This document shows, piece after piece, positions 1 through 12,100 of a DNA stretch of 64,000 nt. Under the pieces are notes generated by a model. The model was not told where the DNA came from. It made no database searches and saw only the letters and a list, made by a program, of their open reading frames with translations. The stretch is taken from contig OY848929.1 of NCBI GenBank assembly GCA_963693285.1, forward strand, positions 5,086,501 through 5,150,500, given 5' to 3'. Numbering within the stretch: the stretch's first letter is position 1; each line of letters opens with the position of its first letter. The stretch comes from Xestospongia muta. Its lineage: Eukaryota; Porifera; Demospongiae; Haplosclerida; Petrosiidae. The translations under genes and the position numbers were made by a program.

Positions 1-464
1 AAGATGGCTCTGGATGTAAATGTCTTTTTTTATTTGTGTTAGTTGTTTTTATTGCTCTCTCTTCTTCTCCCAAAATTGGAGTAACAAATTCATCTTGATC
101 ATTAGAATGTATTAACTGGACTAATTCTGTATTGTCTACATAAAAGACAAATATCTCAAATTATATATACAAGCACAACAATATTACAAGTATTCTTGGT
201 CTTACCTTCTTTTTCTATCCTGTACACCTGCTTCTTTTTTATTATATATCTCACGTGTAACATAAGGCAAGCCAACATTACTAGCAGACAGAATATCATT
301 AGTGTGACTACTAGAGCAGTTCCCCCTGCTCCTATGGCTATGATTTCATATATATTTGGAAAATACTGAGGATCTGAAGTTTGGGTACTGCTTGGCATCT
401 GTGATATTGTACTCTCTACACTGATACTGGAGATGGAAAGGAACCCCGAACTATCATTGCTCAT
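1..464 (-). CDS. Small single-pass membrane protein, 5' part (runs off the left edge)
   Basis: I do not recognise this protein. The start is the ATG at 464. Exon 1 (464-206) ends at a good donor (GTAAGACC) and a 70-base intron leads to exon 2, which starts at 135 after TTTTATGTAG. The frame then stays open to base 1, so the gene is partial. The product has about 37 Ser/Thr-rich residues, then a hydrophobic segment (about residues 38-70) that begins with a Gly/Ala stretch, then a basic stop-transfer patch (HVRYIIKKK) and a charged cytoplasmic tail containing several Glu and Lys. There is no separate signal peptide, so a type III (N-out) anchor is the natural topology. It lies head to head with the kinase/GEF gene that starts about 105 bases away. 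The intron and exon 2 are read from splice consensus only. Confidence 0.6.
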
Positions 465-568
465 CTTTGTGCTCTGCTAATATGTCTTTATTTTGATTAC
501 TTCAAGACTCTCTGCCAAAGATAATCCTACTCTGACTTCAACAAGGAGGAAAATGAGAATATTATGAG
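465..568. promoter_or_regulatory. Head-to-head intergenic region, candidate bidirectional promoter
   Basis: Only about 104 bases separate the minus-strand membrane-protein start (464) from the inferred plus-strand start of the kinase/GEF gene (569). Both promoters and 5' UTRs must lie in or very near this stretch, or within the first exons. A TATATAA-like string at 581-587 lies inside the inferred first plus-strand exon, so it is not a convincing TATA box for that gene. No other clear element is visible. Confidence 0.35.
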
Positions 569-3500
569 ATGACACTCGACTATATAATTACATTTGATAT
601 TATAGAAGTAACTAAATAAACTGTAAATTGTCAATTGGGATGCTTTCTTTACTTATTTCCTTTTCTCTTTTTACAGTTATTTGCCCTTCGTCATCCATAT
701 GTGACTACTGAGCTTATTGAGGCCTCAGATACATACCAACTCTCATTGAGAGGGGGACAGTTAGTGAAAATATTGGACAGCAAAAGAGATGATTGGTGGT
801 TAGTGAGCACTTTCCCAGAGGGAGAAATAGCTCCAGAAGAGGGATGGGTTCAGCGTCATCTTCTCCAACACCCAGAATGTTAGTTGTATATGTATTTAGT
901 CATCTTAAGCAGTAAAGTGTTAATAAGTGATATAAGTAATAGCTAGTTGACAAAGGAATTTTTCACTTATATTTACTTACTTGCTTTAGGTGTCAATTTA
1001 AATTGTTGCTATGGTGATAGTGTTTCATACAGATAAATGCTATATAGTTTACTTATTGTAGAGGCAGTGTTTTTCTTAATGTTGTGTTATGAATAGACAC
1101 AGATTAAGTAGACTGTTCAGTTATAAGAGAGCAAGTCGACTTGCCTTTCATCGATTGTCTTTTTTTTCTATGCCAGACATTCGGGAAGAGGTCACTGATG
1201 AGCCAGCATCCAATGTAAGTGATGTATTCCATTAAAGAAAAAATGATATTGAGTTTTATTGTTTAGCCTTCTTTCACAGTTCCTGCTCTGTGGTTGGTCT
1301 TGGAAGACTATTTAGCAGCTGAGAATGGTACAATTTCAGTTACTAGAGAAGAATTAGTAGAAGTTATTGACAATGCACACAACTGTTGGTCTCTAGTAAG
1401 AACTATTGGTAGACGACCTCGAGAAGGCTGGATTCCAACTGAATTCATAAAACCATATAATTTCTCTGATCATCAAGGTTCAGTCAAAGTTGCCTAATAT
1501 GAACTCTAATTGTCATTTTAATATGTCCTCTCTTTTAGAATCAGGGTCTCCGCTCATAGCTGGACCTGTAATTCGTCCTGGCAGTGCTGGAGCTGATTCT
1601 TCTTCCACAGAAGGAGTGTTTGATTCACCATCACCACTATCACCTTGTCTAAGTGTTGGAGAACTCACTGATGAGGATAAAAGAAGAGAAGCTGCTGAAC
1701 ACAGAGAGTGAGGAGACGATCTTTAAGATTAATATTTTCATTCTTTTGTTTCTAGTTTCACTCTTTCTGAATTTCTTGAAACTGAGAAACAGTATTTGGA
1801 AAGATTAGAGTATTGTCTTTTGAACTACAAGGCAACTATTGAAGGAAGTAGTACTTCGGTTCCAAAATCATTGAAATCTGTGTCTGACGAACTATTTGGA
1901 AACATTCAAGACATATACAATTACCACAAACAGTAAGAGATAGAAACTGAAAATATATTGACTTCTAGGGTGTGTCATCCATGCAGGGAGATCTTGCCAC
2001 AATTAAAACATTGCAAAAAGGATCCCAATAATATTGTAGACCTTTTTGCTCTCTCTGGAACTCAACTGAAGGCTCTCTATGTCACTTACTGTCGAGGAAA
2101 ACACAGGTCGGAAGATATCTATCAAGACCACATTGAATATCTTCAAGTAAGATGTAGCAATCATATTTTATTGAATTCATTTGTATCTAACAGGAGTTGA
2201 GAGATCAGCTCAAAGATCGACTTAGTCTACGTGACTACCTTATTTTGCCAATACAGAGGATCACTAAATACAATCTTCTACTCAAAAACTACTTGGAGTC
2301 TTCCATCAAGGCAGGTACTCCTGTTCCACACTTTGAATCTGCTCTTGCAGTCACTCATGACATTTCAAGACGAGCTAACAATGCTGTACATCTAAGTATG
2401 ATTGAAGGGATTCAGAAAAGATTGGATGAATTTGGAGAATTGGTTTTACAGGTTAATTTAGATAAAATTTGCCCAATCTATCAATTACATTGACTGACTT
2501 AGGACTCTTTTAGTGTGTGTGAAACACAACATCGAATTTTTAAAGAGCGAAGGGTTTTCCTTTTTGAGAAAGCACTTGCAATAACCAAAAGACGTAGGGA
2601 CACCTCAGAACGAGAGACATATATTAACAAAGAGATTTTCATGGTCAGTAAAAAAAAACAAAGTTGGATCTCTTATGTTTTCTCCACTTACAGCTTCAAG
2701 ACATATCTATATCAGGTGACATGGATATTGAAAAAAGGAATATTGTCATCTATGACATATCCACTGGCAACAAATTCACTCTAAAGGTTTGTGTACTAAA
2801 TAGAGCTGCTGGAATATGAAAATATCTATCTGATATAGGCAATCCAGTCCAAACTACGAGATGAATGGCTGACAAAGGCTACTGAACTCTTAGCAGTAGC
2901 AAAGAGAGCAACAACAGCTTTATCTTTGATGGGAATGTCAAGAACTAGAAGTGGTAAGTTTTACAATCAATAACAATGTAATATGTATTATGTATATCAT
3001 CTCTGCAGTGTCTGAACCAGATGATCTGGCTAGACAATTAAATGTAGCGGCAACAGCTGGGTAAAGAAACAATATCTATTATAGACTATGGTTCTCTTAA
3101 ATTATATAGAGCTTTGTCTTTATTGAGACAGGGAAGTCAGCGATTACGTCGAAGTGGTCGGGCTGGTAGTAGACCTTCATCAGCGTCTTCTGTACGAGAA
3201 CGCAAGGTATTTATAATGTATATATTGGGGATTAACTCTCTGTTTCATACTTACTGTATTATAGCCTCAACCAGGGACACAGTATGTTGTAATAGAATGT
3301 ATTGTTCTGGAAGGTGGGGATGATTTTCAACTTGAACCTGGAGAGATTGTGGAATTAGTGAGAGTGGAACCATCAGGATCTCTCCGTGTTCGTACAACAG
3401 ATGAACTTCAGATTGAAGGAACTGTACCTCCTGGGTTTCTTAGAAAGAAAGATGCAATAAGAGAAGGAGGGATGGAAAGTGAGTAAAAAGCAACATTATA

Positions 3501-6500
3501 TCATTTTTGGTATTCCTTGTTTAATTACAGCTGCTCCTAGAGTGACTGTGTCCCCTTCAGATCAGACAATGTTTCTACATGACAATGTATCTATAAGTTG
3601 TGCATTTAATGGCACACCTCCTCCTGTGGTAGTATGGAAGAGAGATGATGATATTATTTCACAGGAGGACAACCCTCGAATTCGTATCAGTTCGTGTGCA
3701 ACATCATCAGTTTTACAAATCCATGACCTTGAATATAGTGATGAAGGACAATATAGTTGTATTGTGTCTAATGCATTTGGTACAGACACAACTATAATGG
3801 ACTTATTTGTTGAAGGTAAACTATTAAGATCATAAACTATTTGTACTTTTTTTGTTTATAAAGGACTACCTTTACCTCCTTCAAAGCCAGTGGCTTCTCG
3901 AGCAACAACAACTTCAGTGAAATTAAGATGGAATCATCCAGAACATGATGGTCACAGTCCTATCACTTCATATCTTGTGGAACAGCTTCAAGAAGGAATG
4001 GATGAATGGAAACCTATTGTACAACAACCTAAGACTGTATTTGTTGTACGTACTTTGGATCCTAATACTTGGTATCAGTTTAGAGTTATCGCTAACAATG
4101 AAAATGGTTCAAGTGATCCTAGTCCACCATCAGATAAAGTTTATACAACAAAGAATAAAAGTAGGACTAATTTAAATACTAATTTAGTCTAACAGACTAA
4201 TTTAGCAGATCAACGTATAACAATGATTATCTGTTTCATTCCGTAGAATGGCCTGTTGCGTCATCAATGTCACCAGCTACTAGAAGAAGATTCCTAGAGA
4301 CAGAACTCAACAGAGGTATTGACCATTGCATTCAAATACAAAATGTTTTTCTTTGATGTCCACAGATGAAAGAGAATCTAACTTACTCACTCCCAATTTT
4401 CATGGTTCAATGGATGATCTGTCGCGTTCTTCTTCTGCTTGTCTCCTAGATGGTCCAGAAGTATCAATTAGAGAAGACTCTGTGAACACTTATTATGATC
4501 TTCTACCTGATGAACTTGGAAGGTACATCTCTCCACACAATCAGTATCATTTTATATACGTATTGAAGTATTAATAGTTTTATGTTTTTATGTTCCCAAT
4601 TTCACAATTTTTTAGAGGTCGATTTGGTATTATACAAAAATGTATTCATAAGCACACTGGATCATTGTTAGCCGCTAAATACCTCAAACGAAACAATGAA
4701 GCCTTGCAAGAAGTCCGGCTATTACAAAGTCTGTCAACAGGATCTTGTTTAAATATATTGGAGTTTGTAGATGCCCTTACCACAAATGGCAACATAGTTA
4801 TTGTCACTGAACTGTAAGCAGTATTGAATAAGGGTTCGTTTTATCTTGAGTTCTGTTCTAGACTATTTGGAGGAGAACTGATTGACTGGATTTTGACTGA
4901 AGATTACCTGACTGAAGCACTTGTAATACAGTATATTCAACAACTTTTATACGCACTAGAATATATTCATGAAAGAAATATAGTGCATCTTGATATTAAA
5001 GTACCTACAATCATATATAGTGTTTTTTATATTATGTTTATTAATAGCCTGAAAATGTACTTCTCACATCTGAAATACCACCTACACTGAAGCTCATTGA
5101 TTTTGGCTCAGCTCAAGAGCTCTCTTGTCCAACAAAGATGATAAAACCAGACTCGCTGGAGTTCACAGGTAACATGAAATTGATGGTATTTTAATTCAAT
5201 TTCTGTCTAGCTCCTGAAGTAATAGCAGAAAAGCACATTAATAAAGCTGCAGATTTATGGTATGTTTGATTTTATGATATTATTATAAATCTAGTGATTG
5301 TTCTATAGGAGTGTTGGGGTTCTTGTTTACATTCTGTAAGTAGTGTCCAATTTTTAACGTATCGTTACCATTCTTTTTTTAAAGGTTAAGTGGTGTATCT
5401 CCATTCTTTTCTGATAGCAGCACAACCAATGTGTCTCAGAGACTGATGGAAGCACAATATGACTTTTCTCAACCATCATTTCAACATATCTCTCATGAAG
5501 CAAAAGACTTTATCTTGTCTTTGCTAAGAAAAAATCCTCTGTATGTAAAACACATCAATTAAGTATTACTTCTATTGTGTTAAATTATTTAGGGAACGTT
5601 TGTCAGCTGGAACTGCTCTAGAACATACATGGATTAAAGTATGTGTGTATCTTATATCACATGACTTATCACATGATGCGTCCTTTATCAGACACTTGCC
5701 ACTGCTACAGACAATCAAACAGTAACATCCAGACTTGATCTCAGCAGACTAAGAGCTTTTCAGGCTCGAAGAAAGCTACATGTATCAGCCAAAGCTGCCA
5801 AGACTACATCCATCTTTAATTCACATCATCACCGTTATTTGGCATCACCTTACTCTTCAGATCACCAAGGAGAAGATGTTCTAGGTATACTTAGGACAAT
5901 AGCAAGATGACCAAATGATATTGTTATTATAGAATTTCCACCAATCTTTGAGGAGGGTACAGAAGAGGTTCGAGCTCCTGTTGGAGCCTCTGTCACTTTA
6001 GAATGGTTCTACAAGGGTCATCCTGAACCCTCAGTTGTATGGGAACACAACGAGAGAAAAGTAGTGTCCTCAGATAGAGCACATGTAGCAAACCATCAAG
6101 GCCTAACTCAGTTGATGATAACTGGCGTGGTGAGAGCTGATGATGGCCTGTATACCTGTTGCATTCTGAATAGCCTTGGTAGTGACATACAAAAGTGTCA
6201 ACTAGTTGTCATTGGTCAGTTTAATTAATAGCAATAAATATATTAACTCTGTCAATAGATAAGCCTGCAGCACCCTCCAGTGTTACCGGTCTTCTGTTAG
6301 GCAGCTCTACATCCGCTCTCATTTCATGGCGTCCTCCTGTTTATGAGGGGAACTCACCCATTACTCATTATATCTTAGAACAGCGCCAAATTGATTATGA
6401 GGAATGGGAGGTAGTCAATGATAAAATCTGTGCCTCAGCACATGTAGTGGAGCATTTATTGCCGGGAAAAACCTATGTCTTTCGTGTAGCATCAGTCAAT

Positions 6501-7900
6501 GCACTAGGCTTGAGTCCTTTTAGTAAATCTTCTTCTCCAGTTCTCATTAGTGTGGAAGAAGGTAAGATATATGTAGAGAGACAAAATGACTTGTTTGTAC
6601 CCTTTAGATTCGGCTACAAGCTCACCCTTAGTAACAGATCTTCAAATGCGTCATTTAGACTTTAATTTGGAGTATGAGTTGGGATTAGAACTAGAGAGGT
6701 AAATTAAAACTTAGTTATATCAAAAGAGACCATTACTTTTATTATAGGGGACAATTTTCTGCTGTCTATGAGTGTAGAGAACGTACAACAGACAGATATT
6801 TTGTAGCTAAATTTTTTGAGTGTAATACAGAATGCGATCGTCAGGTAGCTGTCAAAGAGTTTGAGATGCTCAAGAAAGTAAAACATCCAAGAATTGCTCA
6901 ACTAGAGGATGCAATCAGTACCCCTACACATATAATACTGGTACTTGAACTGTGAGTAATATGATCTGTAATATCACTAACATCAATGCTGTTATACTTT
7001 AGTGTTCCTGGGGGTGATCTATTGTCATTTGTGACTCCTTCAAATCCACTTGATGAACATCAAACAGCTCGTTTTGTTCGCCATATTACTGAAGCTTTGG
7101 AATATCTTCATAGTCATAATGTTATTCTCATCAATATAGCTGTTAGTATTTATACTTGTATTATTAATAATAATTTCTTTTGTTTTGATAGCCTGAGAAT
7201 CTTCTACTTGGAGCAGGTCATCAAGAGATAAAAATAGTTGATTTTTCGTTGGCTCGGTATGTTGAGACAGGTAACCATTTGGACAGTTTACCAGCAAATA
7301 TACACTACATGGGTAAGAGAGAGACATAAGTGTTCTTTGTAAAAATTCTTAATTTTGTCATTTAGCACCTGAAGCCATTCAACTAGAGTCTTTAACAAAA
7401 ACTGTTGATATGTGGAGTTTAGGAGCAGTAGCACTGTTCATGTTAGATCTATTTCTTCTACAGATATAATAGTATAATGTCTTAATTTGCCATTATAGGT
7501 TGTCAGGATATTGTCCTTTTATTGGGGAGACAACAGACAGTATTATAGCAGATATACAAGCATTACAAATCAATATTCAATGTGATGATGCCATTTCTAT
7601 ACTCTCTGCAGATTGTAGTGATGTCTTGTTTGATGGACTATTAGTTATAAACCCCAGGTAGAAGACTACTTAAATACTTAGAATTACATTAGACAACTAT
7701 CACTGTTCTGATGAAATGTCTTCATTACTTCTTTGTATAGAAAACGATTGTCCAGTCATCAATGCCAGAGACACCGTTGGTTACAAAGTTCCAGTGTCAC
7801 TGTATTGCCTGGACTTAGACATATGAACACTAAAGAACAGGTGGAATATTTTAAGCAAAAATACCCTAGTCATTTTCATCTAAATTTTGAGCCATCCTAA
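569..7900 (+). CDS. Trio/Kalirin-obscurin/UNC-89-like RhoGEF with two kinase domains
   Basis: The spliced frame (35 exons, 5,238 coding bases) gives 1,745 residues ending in TAA at 7898-7900. Domains in order: SH3 (about 14-80), SH3 (about 100-162), Dbl-homology RhoGEF (about 220-415, with the CR3 helix around PIQRITKY), PH (about 420-535), a Ser/Arg-rich linker, SH3 (about 590-650), Ig I-set (about 656-750), FN3 (about 751-849), kinase 1 (about 915-1170), Ig (about 1235-1328), FN3 (about 1329-1429), kinase 2 (about 1450-1700). Relatives load GTP on Rho-family GTPases and scaffold actin or sarcomere-like structures. The SH3 after the PH is Trio/Kalirin-like; the paired Ig-FN3-kinase modules are obscurin/UNC-89-like. 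There are no spectrin repeats and no Ig array. The start rests on a 13-codon first exon joined in phase across a 69-base intron; the frame has no other ATG near the first SH3. Confidence 0.88.
1756..2953 (+). other. DH-PH exchange-factor module
   Basis: Exons 6-8 encode the Dbl-homology helices: an opening FTLSEFLETEKQYLERL helix, a middle helix with LFALSGTQLKALYVTYC, and the diagnostic LRDYLILPIQRITKYN helix that contacts the GTPase. Exons 9-11 encode the PH domain, with the strand RRVFLFEKALAITKRR and a closing amphipathic helix containing the conserved Trp (DEWLTKA). The order and spacing are those of a normal Dbl-family catalytic unit. Which GTPase it serves cannot be read from the sequence. 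Confidence 0.85.
4500..5638 (+). other. Kinase domain 1, catalytically intact
   Basis: This is a CaMK/MLCK/titin-type kinase. All key residues are present: Gly-rich loop GRGRFG across the exon 18/19 junction, the ATP-binding Lys in AAKYL, the helix-C Glu in LQEVRLL, HLDIKPEN (catalytic Asp at about residue 1035), DFG (Asp at about 1055) and APE at about 1078. It is followed by a C-lobe with the usual LRKNP...RLSAGTALEHTWIK ending. Activity is therefore predicted. Substrates are unknown. Confidence 0.82.
6650..7860 (+). other. Kinase domain 2, predicted pseudokinase
   Basis: The fold is recognisable: a VAK lysine (FVAKFF), the helix-C region, a PEN motif, APEAI, and a DMWSLGAV helix. The catalytic machinery is lost. 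The HxDxK motif reads L-I-N-I-A, so Asp becomes Asn (bases 7133-7135) and Lys becomes Ala (7139-7141). The DFG motif reads DFS (7240-7248). The loop that should be GxGxFG reads ERGQFS. The Ala codon sits at a splice junction (donor GTTAGT at 7142), but no alternative GT nearby would restore Lys. Confidence 0.78.
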
Positions 7901-8834
7901 GACCAATCATTAATTTTTGTGTGTATTTATTTTTAAAGTCATTTTTTGTGTGTTATGTGGACACTTTTTTAAAATGAAATATCAACAAATTATATAATAA
8001 TGTACTTGTTTTGATTGAGAATGTAGTTTTTAGTGATGACATTATTATAATGATCTCATAATGATTTATTCCTGTAATTTATTTCATCAATATATTATAT
8101 TTAACTACAGATCTATATTGAGCTAATCATTCAACTTAAAGTCACTATGACTATTAAAATGTAACATATTAAGAGATAAGATCAAACTAAGCATGTGATT
8201 ATAATGTAGTATAATGTAGTATATGACATCATCATGTATTCTATATGTTACTATCTTACTAAATGTAATGTAATGTACTACCTAATACTAGCTATAAACA
8301 ACACAGGTTAATCCCATACATATTGAAGGAAATACTTATACTTGATTCAAGATAGGATCTTCATTGTCAGTAGAATTGGGAATGCAAACACATGTAGGGA
8401 TATCTATAATTTCTTACGAGTAAATGGTAATTGTTATTTTATTTTCCTTTAGTGATACATGCTCCTTTATAGCTTTTCTCCATGTTCTATGGACAATGCT
8501 AATAATATTTTATGAAATTTTCTTTGTTAGTTTATGTTTGTAATACCAATTGTATATTTTTGTATGTACCATATATACAAAAACTTTCTGTAATGTTCTC
8601 TGTGACAGACTGACCAGTTCTACTGACATTCCTTCCCAGTAGTTTAAAAATAAAAATTAAAAAAAAACATGTTGTGTTGCCCAAACAATTCCCCCTCACT
8701 CACACGCTGGGGCTTCCACTTAGGCTCCAGGATTCCCTGCTATTGCTAGCTAGGAACAACTGCTCCAAATATAATTTTAGCACAAAATGGCAGGCGGATG
8801 TGAGTCAAAGAACAAGTAACATATTATATACATA

Positions 8835-8870
<36 letters not shown>

Positions 8871-9157
8871 ATGTGACTAGCTCCACATCCAGACCTATGT
8901 TTAGCCTTAGTATGCAAACTCTGAATGTTGTAAGTTAACTTCTTCCTAATAATTCAGTTATCTTTAATAGTAGACTACTTCAACATAAAGTAAGGGAACA
9001 AACAAAAACTGAACAAAAAAGATAATCCACACACAAAAAAAATTCATACAATAATAATATAATATGATCAGTACTACTTGCACTCTAAGCCCCACCCACC
9101 CAATCTTACTACATAGTAGCAAGAGAAGTAGTAATGTTACATGTGCTAATGAATACA
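7901..9157. other. Non-coding gap between convergent genes
   Basis: AT-rich sequence holding the 3' UTRs of the plus-strand kinase gene and the minus-strand DIP2 gene. Candidate poly(A) signals are ATTAAA near 8154 and AATAAA near 8649 on the plus strand, and ATTAAA (read on the minus strand) near 8963-8968 for DIP2. A TA microsatellite lies at 8843-8870. No gene or RNA was recognised. Confidence 0.5.
8824..8870. repeat. TA dinucleotide microsatellite
   Basis: An uninterrupted run of about 14 TA units at 8843-8870, preceded by an imperfect TA/TG stretch. It lies in the convergent intergenic gap. It was probably polymorphic in origin and carries no visible function. Confidence 0.9.
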
Positions 9158-12100
9158 CTACAAGTTGTATGCTACATATATAGGATCCATTTCGTCAGCT
9201 AAGAAAGAATCTCGTAGATGTATCCTCTGTTTTTCACCTCGTGAATTTATTGGGATTGTTCCTGGATCACAAACAACGACAATTCCAGCAACAACTTGAT
9301 GCTCTTCCAATAATGAAGTTGTAATAACAGGGACAACATCGAGAGCCTCATTTTCATCTCCTTGAAGCTCAGCCACAATCACAAGGAGTTTATTAGAAGT
9401 AAAAACGGCACTAGATAAATGAAATCAATACAGATTAAAATTAAACACGGTAAGCAATTAAATTTACCATCCACAGATATTTTTATGACATCGTATAACA
9501 GTTGCTTCCAAGTCAACTGGATGGTAACGAAATCCTCTCACATTTAAAGATTCATCCAAAGAGCCCACAATATAGAGACACTGTAGGTCAGCTATATAGA
9601 GAGCAGTACATTACTATTAAAAGCAATTTACTACTCTTACCTTCACTATCATTGACTTTGTCTGATTTCAACATAAAGCCAAGATAACCGGTGCGAGCAT
9701 ATTCAGTACTTAAATCTCCTCCTCCAGCAAGACGGGTCTTGAAATGCTCAACAGACAATGAGTCATTGAGTTTTTCTCTCAGGCCATAGTAGCCACTACC
9801 ATTGTGAGGACTGGCTACCCAAATCTACAATATTTCATTACAGATAGGTTCATTATGTTAACCTACATACCTCGCCTATGTCAGTGTGAGCACATGGCAC
9901 TTTTGTCTCAGGGTTTACTATTACGATACGACAACCTGATACAATCTGAATAGTAAAAGATTAATACATAGTTGAAATAAAAAAGTGATTGCTTCACCTT
10001 GGCAGATTCAGTCAAGCACATGCTATGTGGTGAGCCTTTCTCTAGAACCACCATTCTGTGAATGAGTGATGTAGTATATCTTAATATTACTGATTTCTAT
10101 GTACCTATCCATTCTCATTGCACGACTGTCTATATATGTTACGGATGTCTCTGGTTGTCTTGGACCCTAGGAAAATAGTTTCAATTATTACATATCAACC
10201 AATTTGTTTACCTGGAAGCAGATCATAGGGTTGACTCGACAGCCGAAGGATGAATTGAGAGCTCGAGGGGTGAGCCCTACTATATTAAACAGTGTTGTGA
10301 AGGAATTGAAAAGCTGAGTACGAGGTCTTTCTTCACTTACTACAACACAAGACCTCAAATGCGATAGATTGATATTTTTGCTCTGTAAAAGTAAGAAGTG
10401 CTTAATAATATTTGACAACAAAAAGAACTGACTTGTAATGTTTCAATGGAAGTACCCAATTCTCTCATACAGAGCTCCACAACAGAGTAAGAGCAGTATG
10501 TATCACGCACTAAAATATGACATTATACTTTGAATTATAGAAGAAGTAACATACCTTTCCATGTGCTGAGGACAGTGAGCCACAATAGAGGATTAACTTC
10601 TAGTTCGTATGGATTTATAAGGATAGAAGTATGACCAGAATATACACTAAAGAAAACAGAGGATGTACTTTTCTATGATGTTAGTTTACCCTTACTCTGA
10701 GAAACACCAAAGAAGTAGGCCTAATCCAGAGTAAGGATCAAGGCAGAGCACTACCTCACGTGACGGATATAATTCAGAGCTTTGTTTGTGAGCTTTACAC
10801 ATACTGTACAAAGCATGGTGAGACAACTAAAGAGAATATATACATAGATTACAACTAGATCAATAGCACTCTTACCTTCACTCCTGAAAGAACACCAGTT
10901 GTGGAAACACTAAAATCAAGATAAGCTATCAGTTCAGAAGTTGGAGGTCGATAAATTTTTTCCAGTTTCTTTTTTGGCAAATCCTCAGTTTCTAAAGTTT
11001 GTGGCAAACTGCGAAGATCTACAATTTGACCAGCCTCCTATACATCAGAGAATATAAAATTATGATATTAAAAAGATCTATCTCAAACCTTTGATTTGAG
11101 TAACTTCAGTAAGTAGTGAGTTGTGAGAATAGCTCTAGCATCACTCAACTCTATTGTTAATTTCATAGCTGGTAAAGACCCTTGTAGATTAGAAGGAGCA
11201 GGTGGCTTAATAACCACAGGGACAACACCTAACGTAAAAACCATATTTTTTTCATATTTAGTACAATGCTTTACCAATGTACAAGCAGCCATAAACAGCA
11301 GCTATCAGCTCGATACCAGGTGGATATACCAATGCAGCATGATCTCCTGAATTGAGCTTTAATTTCTCAGTTAAAGAAGCTCCAATCCGCTCAGCTTTCT
11401 TGTGCAGCTGAATTGCAGATAAAGATTTCACAACATGACCCTGAAAAAAACAACATTATAATAACACAGTACACAACCTTTTATAAAGAATAGTCTCTAT
11501 ATTGACAGGATTATATAGTTTAATGTATCATAAAGCATGTCTACACTAAGAATAGTTGGTGCTTACCCTAGCATCTACTTGTGAGAACAGAACATCATCA
11601 GGACGATTGAGAGCTCTCCAATGCAGTATTTCAGCTAAGAACTCACTTGTAGGTCCATCAGTACTGTCTTCACCTAAGGCTGCAGCGGAAAAACCTGTAG
11701 CAGACTCCACAGTACGACCTGTGACCAAATCACCAATGATTTGTGCAGCTCCTGTAACAGCTACAAAAAGGAGATGTATTTTGTTAAATACAAGTTTGTG
11801 GTTTACAAAATTGTTTGTGATTTCATAAAGGAAATATAACAGTGATAATAAAGGAAACAACTTGTACACATGTTGTGTCTAAGACAAACCTGCTTGTTGT
11901 TTAGGAACAGGTAGATTGGTGACGCACCTAACAAATAAAGACATCATAATTATGACGTCAATTTATTACTCCATTTGTCCATTCATCCATCCATTTATCT
12001 ACTCACTGATATGGACACATAAGGAGATTTACAGAATGTAAACTTCCTTCCATAAACTTAGTTTTAGCATCGTGTACATGGACAACACCATTAGGATACT

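Larger units (their letters stand above)
569..7900 (+). other. Exon map of the RhoGEF/twin-kinase gene
   Basis: Exons read from GT-AG sites with matching codon phase: 569-607, 677-878, 1177-1214, 1267-1477, 1539-1707, 1756-1932, 1987-2146, 2194-2451, 2503-2643, 2694-2786, 2839-2953, 3009-3060, 3110-3206, 3265-3478, 3531-3815, 3864-4160, 4247-4315, 4366-4522, 4616-4813, 4862-5000, 5048-5168, 5211-5259, 5309-5335, 5385-5540, 5593-5638, 5692-5884, 5933-6214, 6259-6561, 6608-6698, 6748-6951, 7003-7141, 7192-7312, 7366-7441, 7499-7657, 7741-7900. Most introns are 42-95 bases; the largest (879-1176) is 298. The smallest exon is 27 bases. Every junction restores the domain frame. The first exon is the least certain. 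Confidence 0.82.

Noticed and set aside
635..676. Start of the kinase/GEF protein at 635 with a hydrophobic signal-like leader
   Set aside because: The codon there is TTG, not ATG, and the hydrophobic residues come from translating the polypyrimidine tract of an intron that ends in TTTTTACAG at 676. A spliced 13-codon first exon fits in phase.
8674..8871. Plus-strand open frame of 65 codons in the convergent gap
   Set aside because: It runs into the TA microsatellite and has no recognisable domain; the region fits 3' UTR or spacer.
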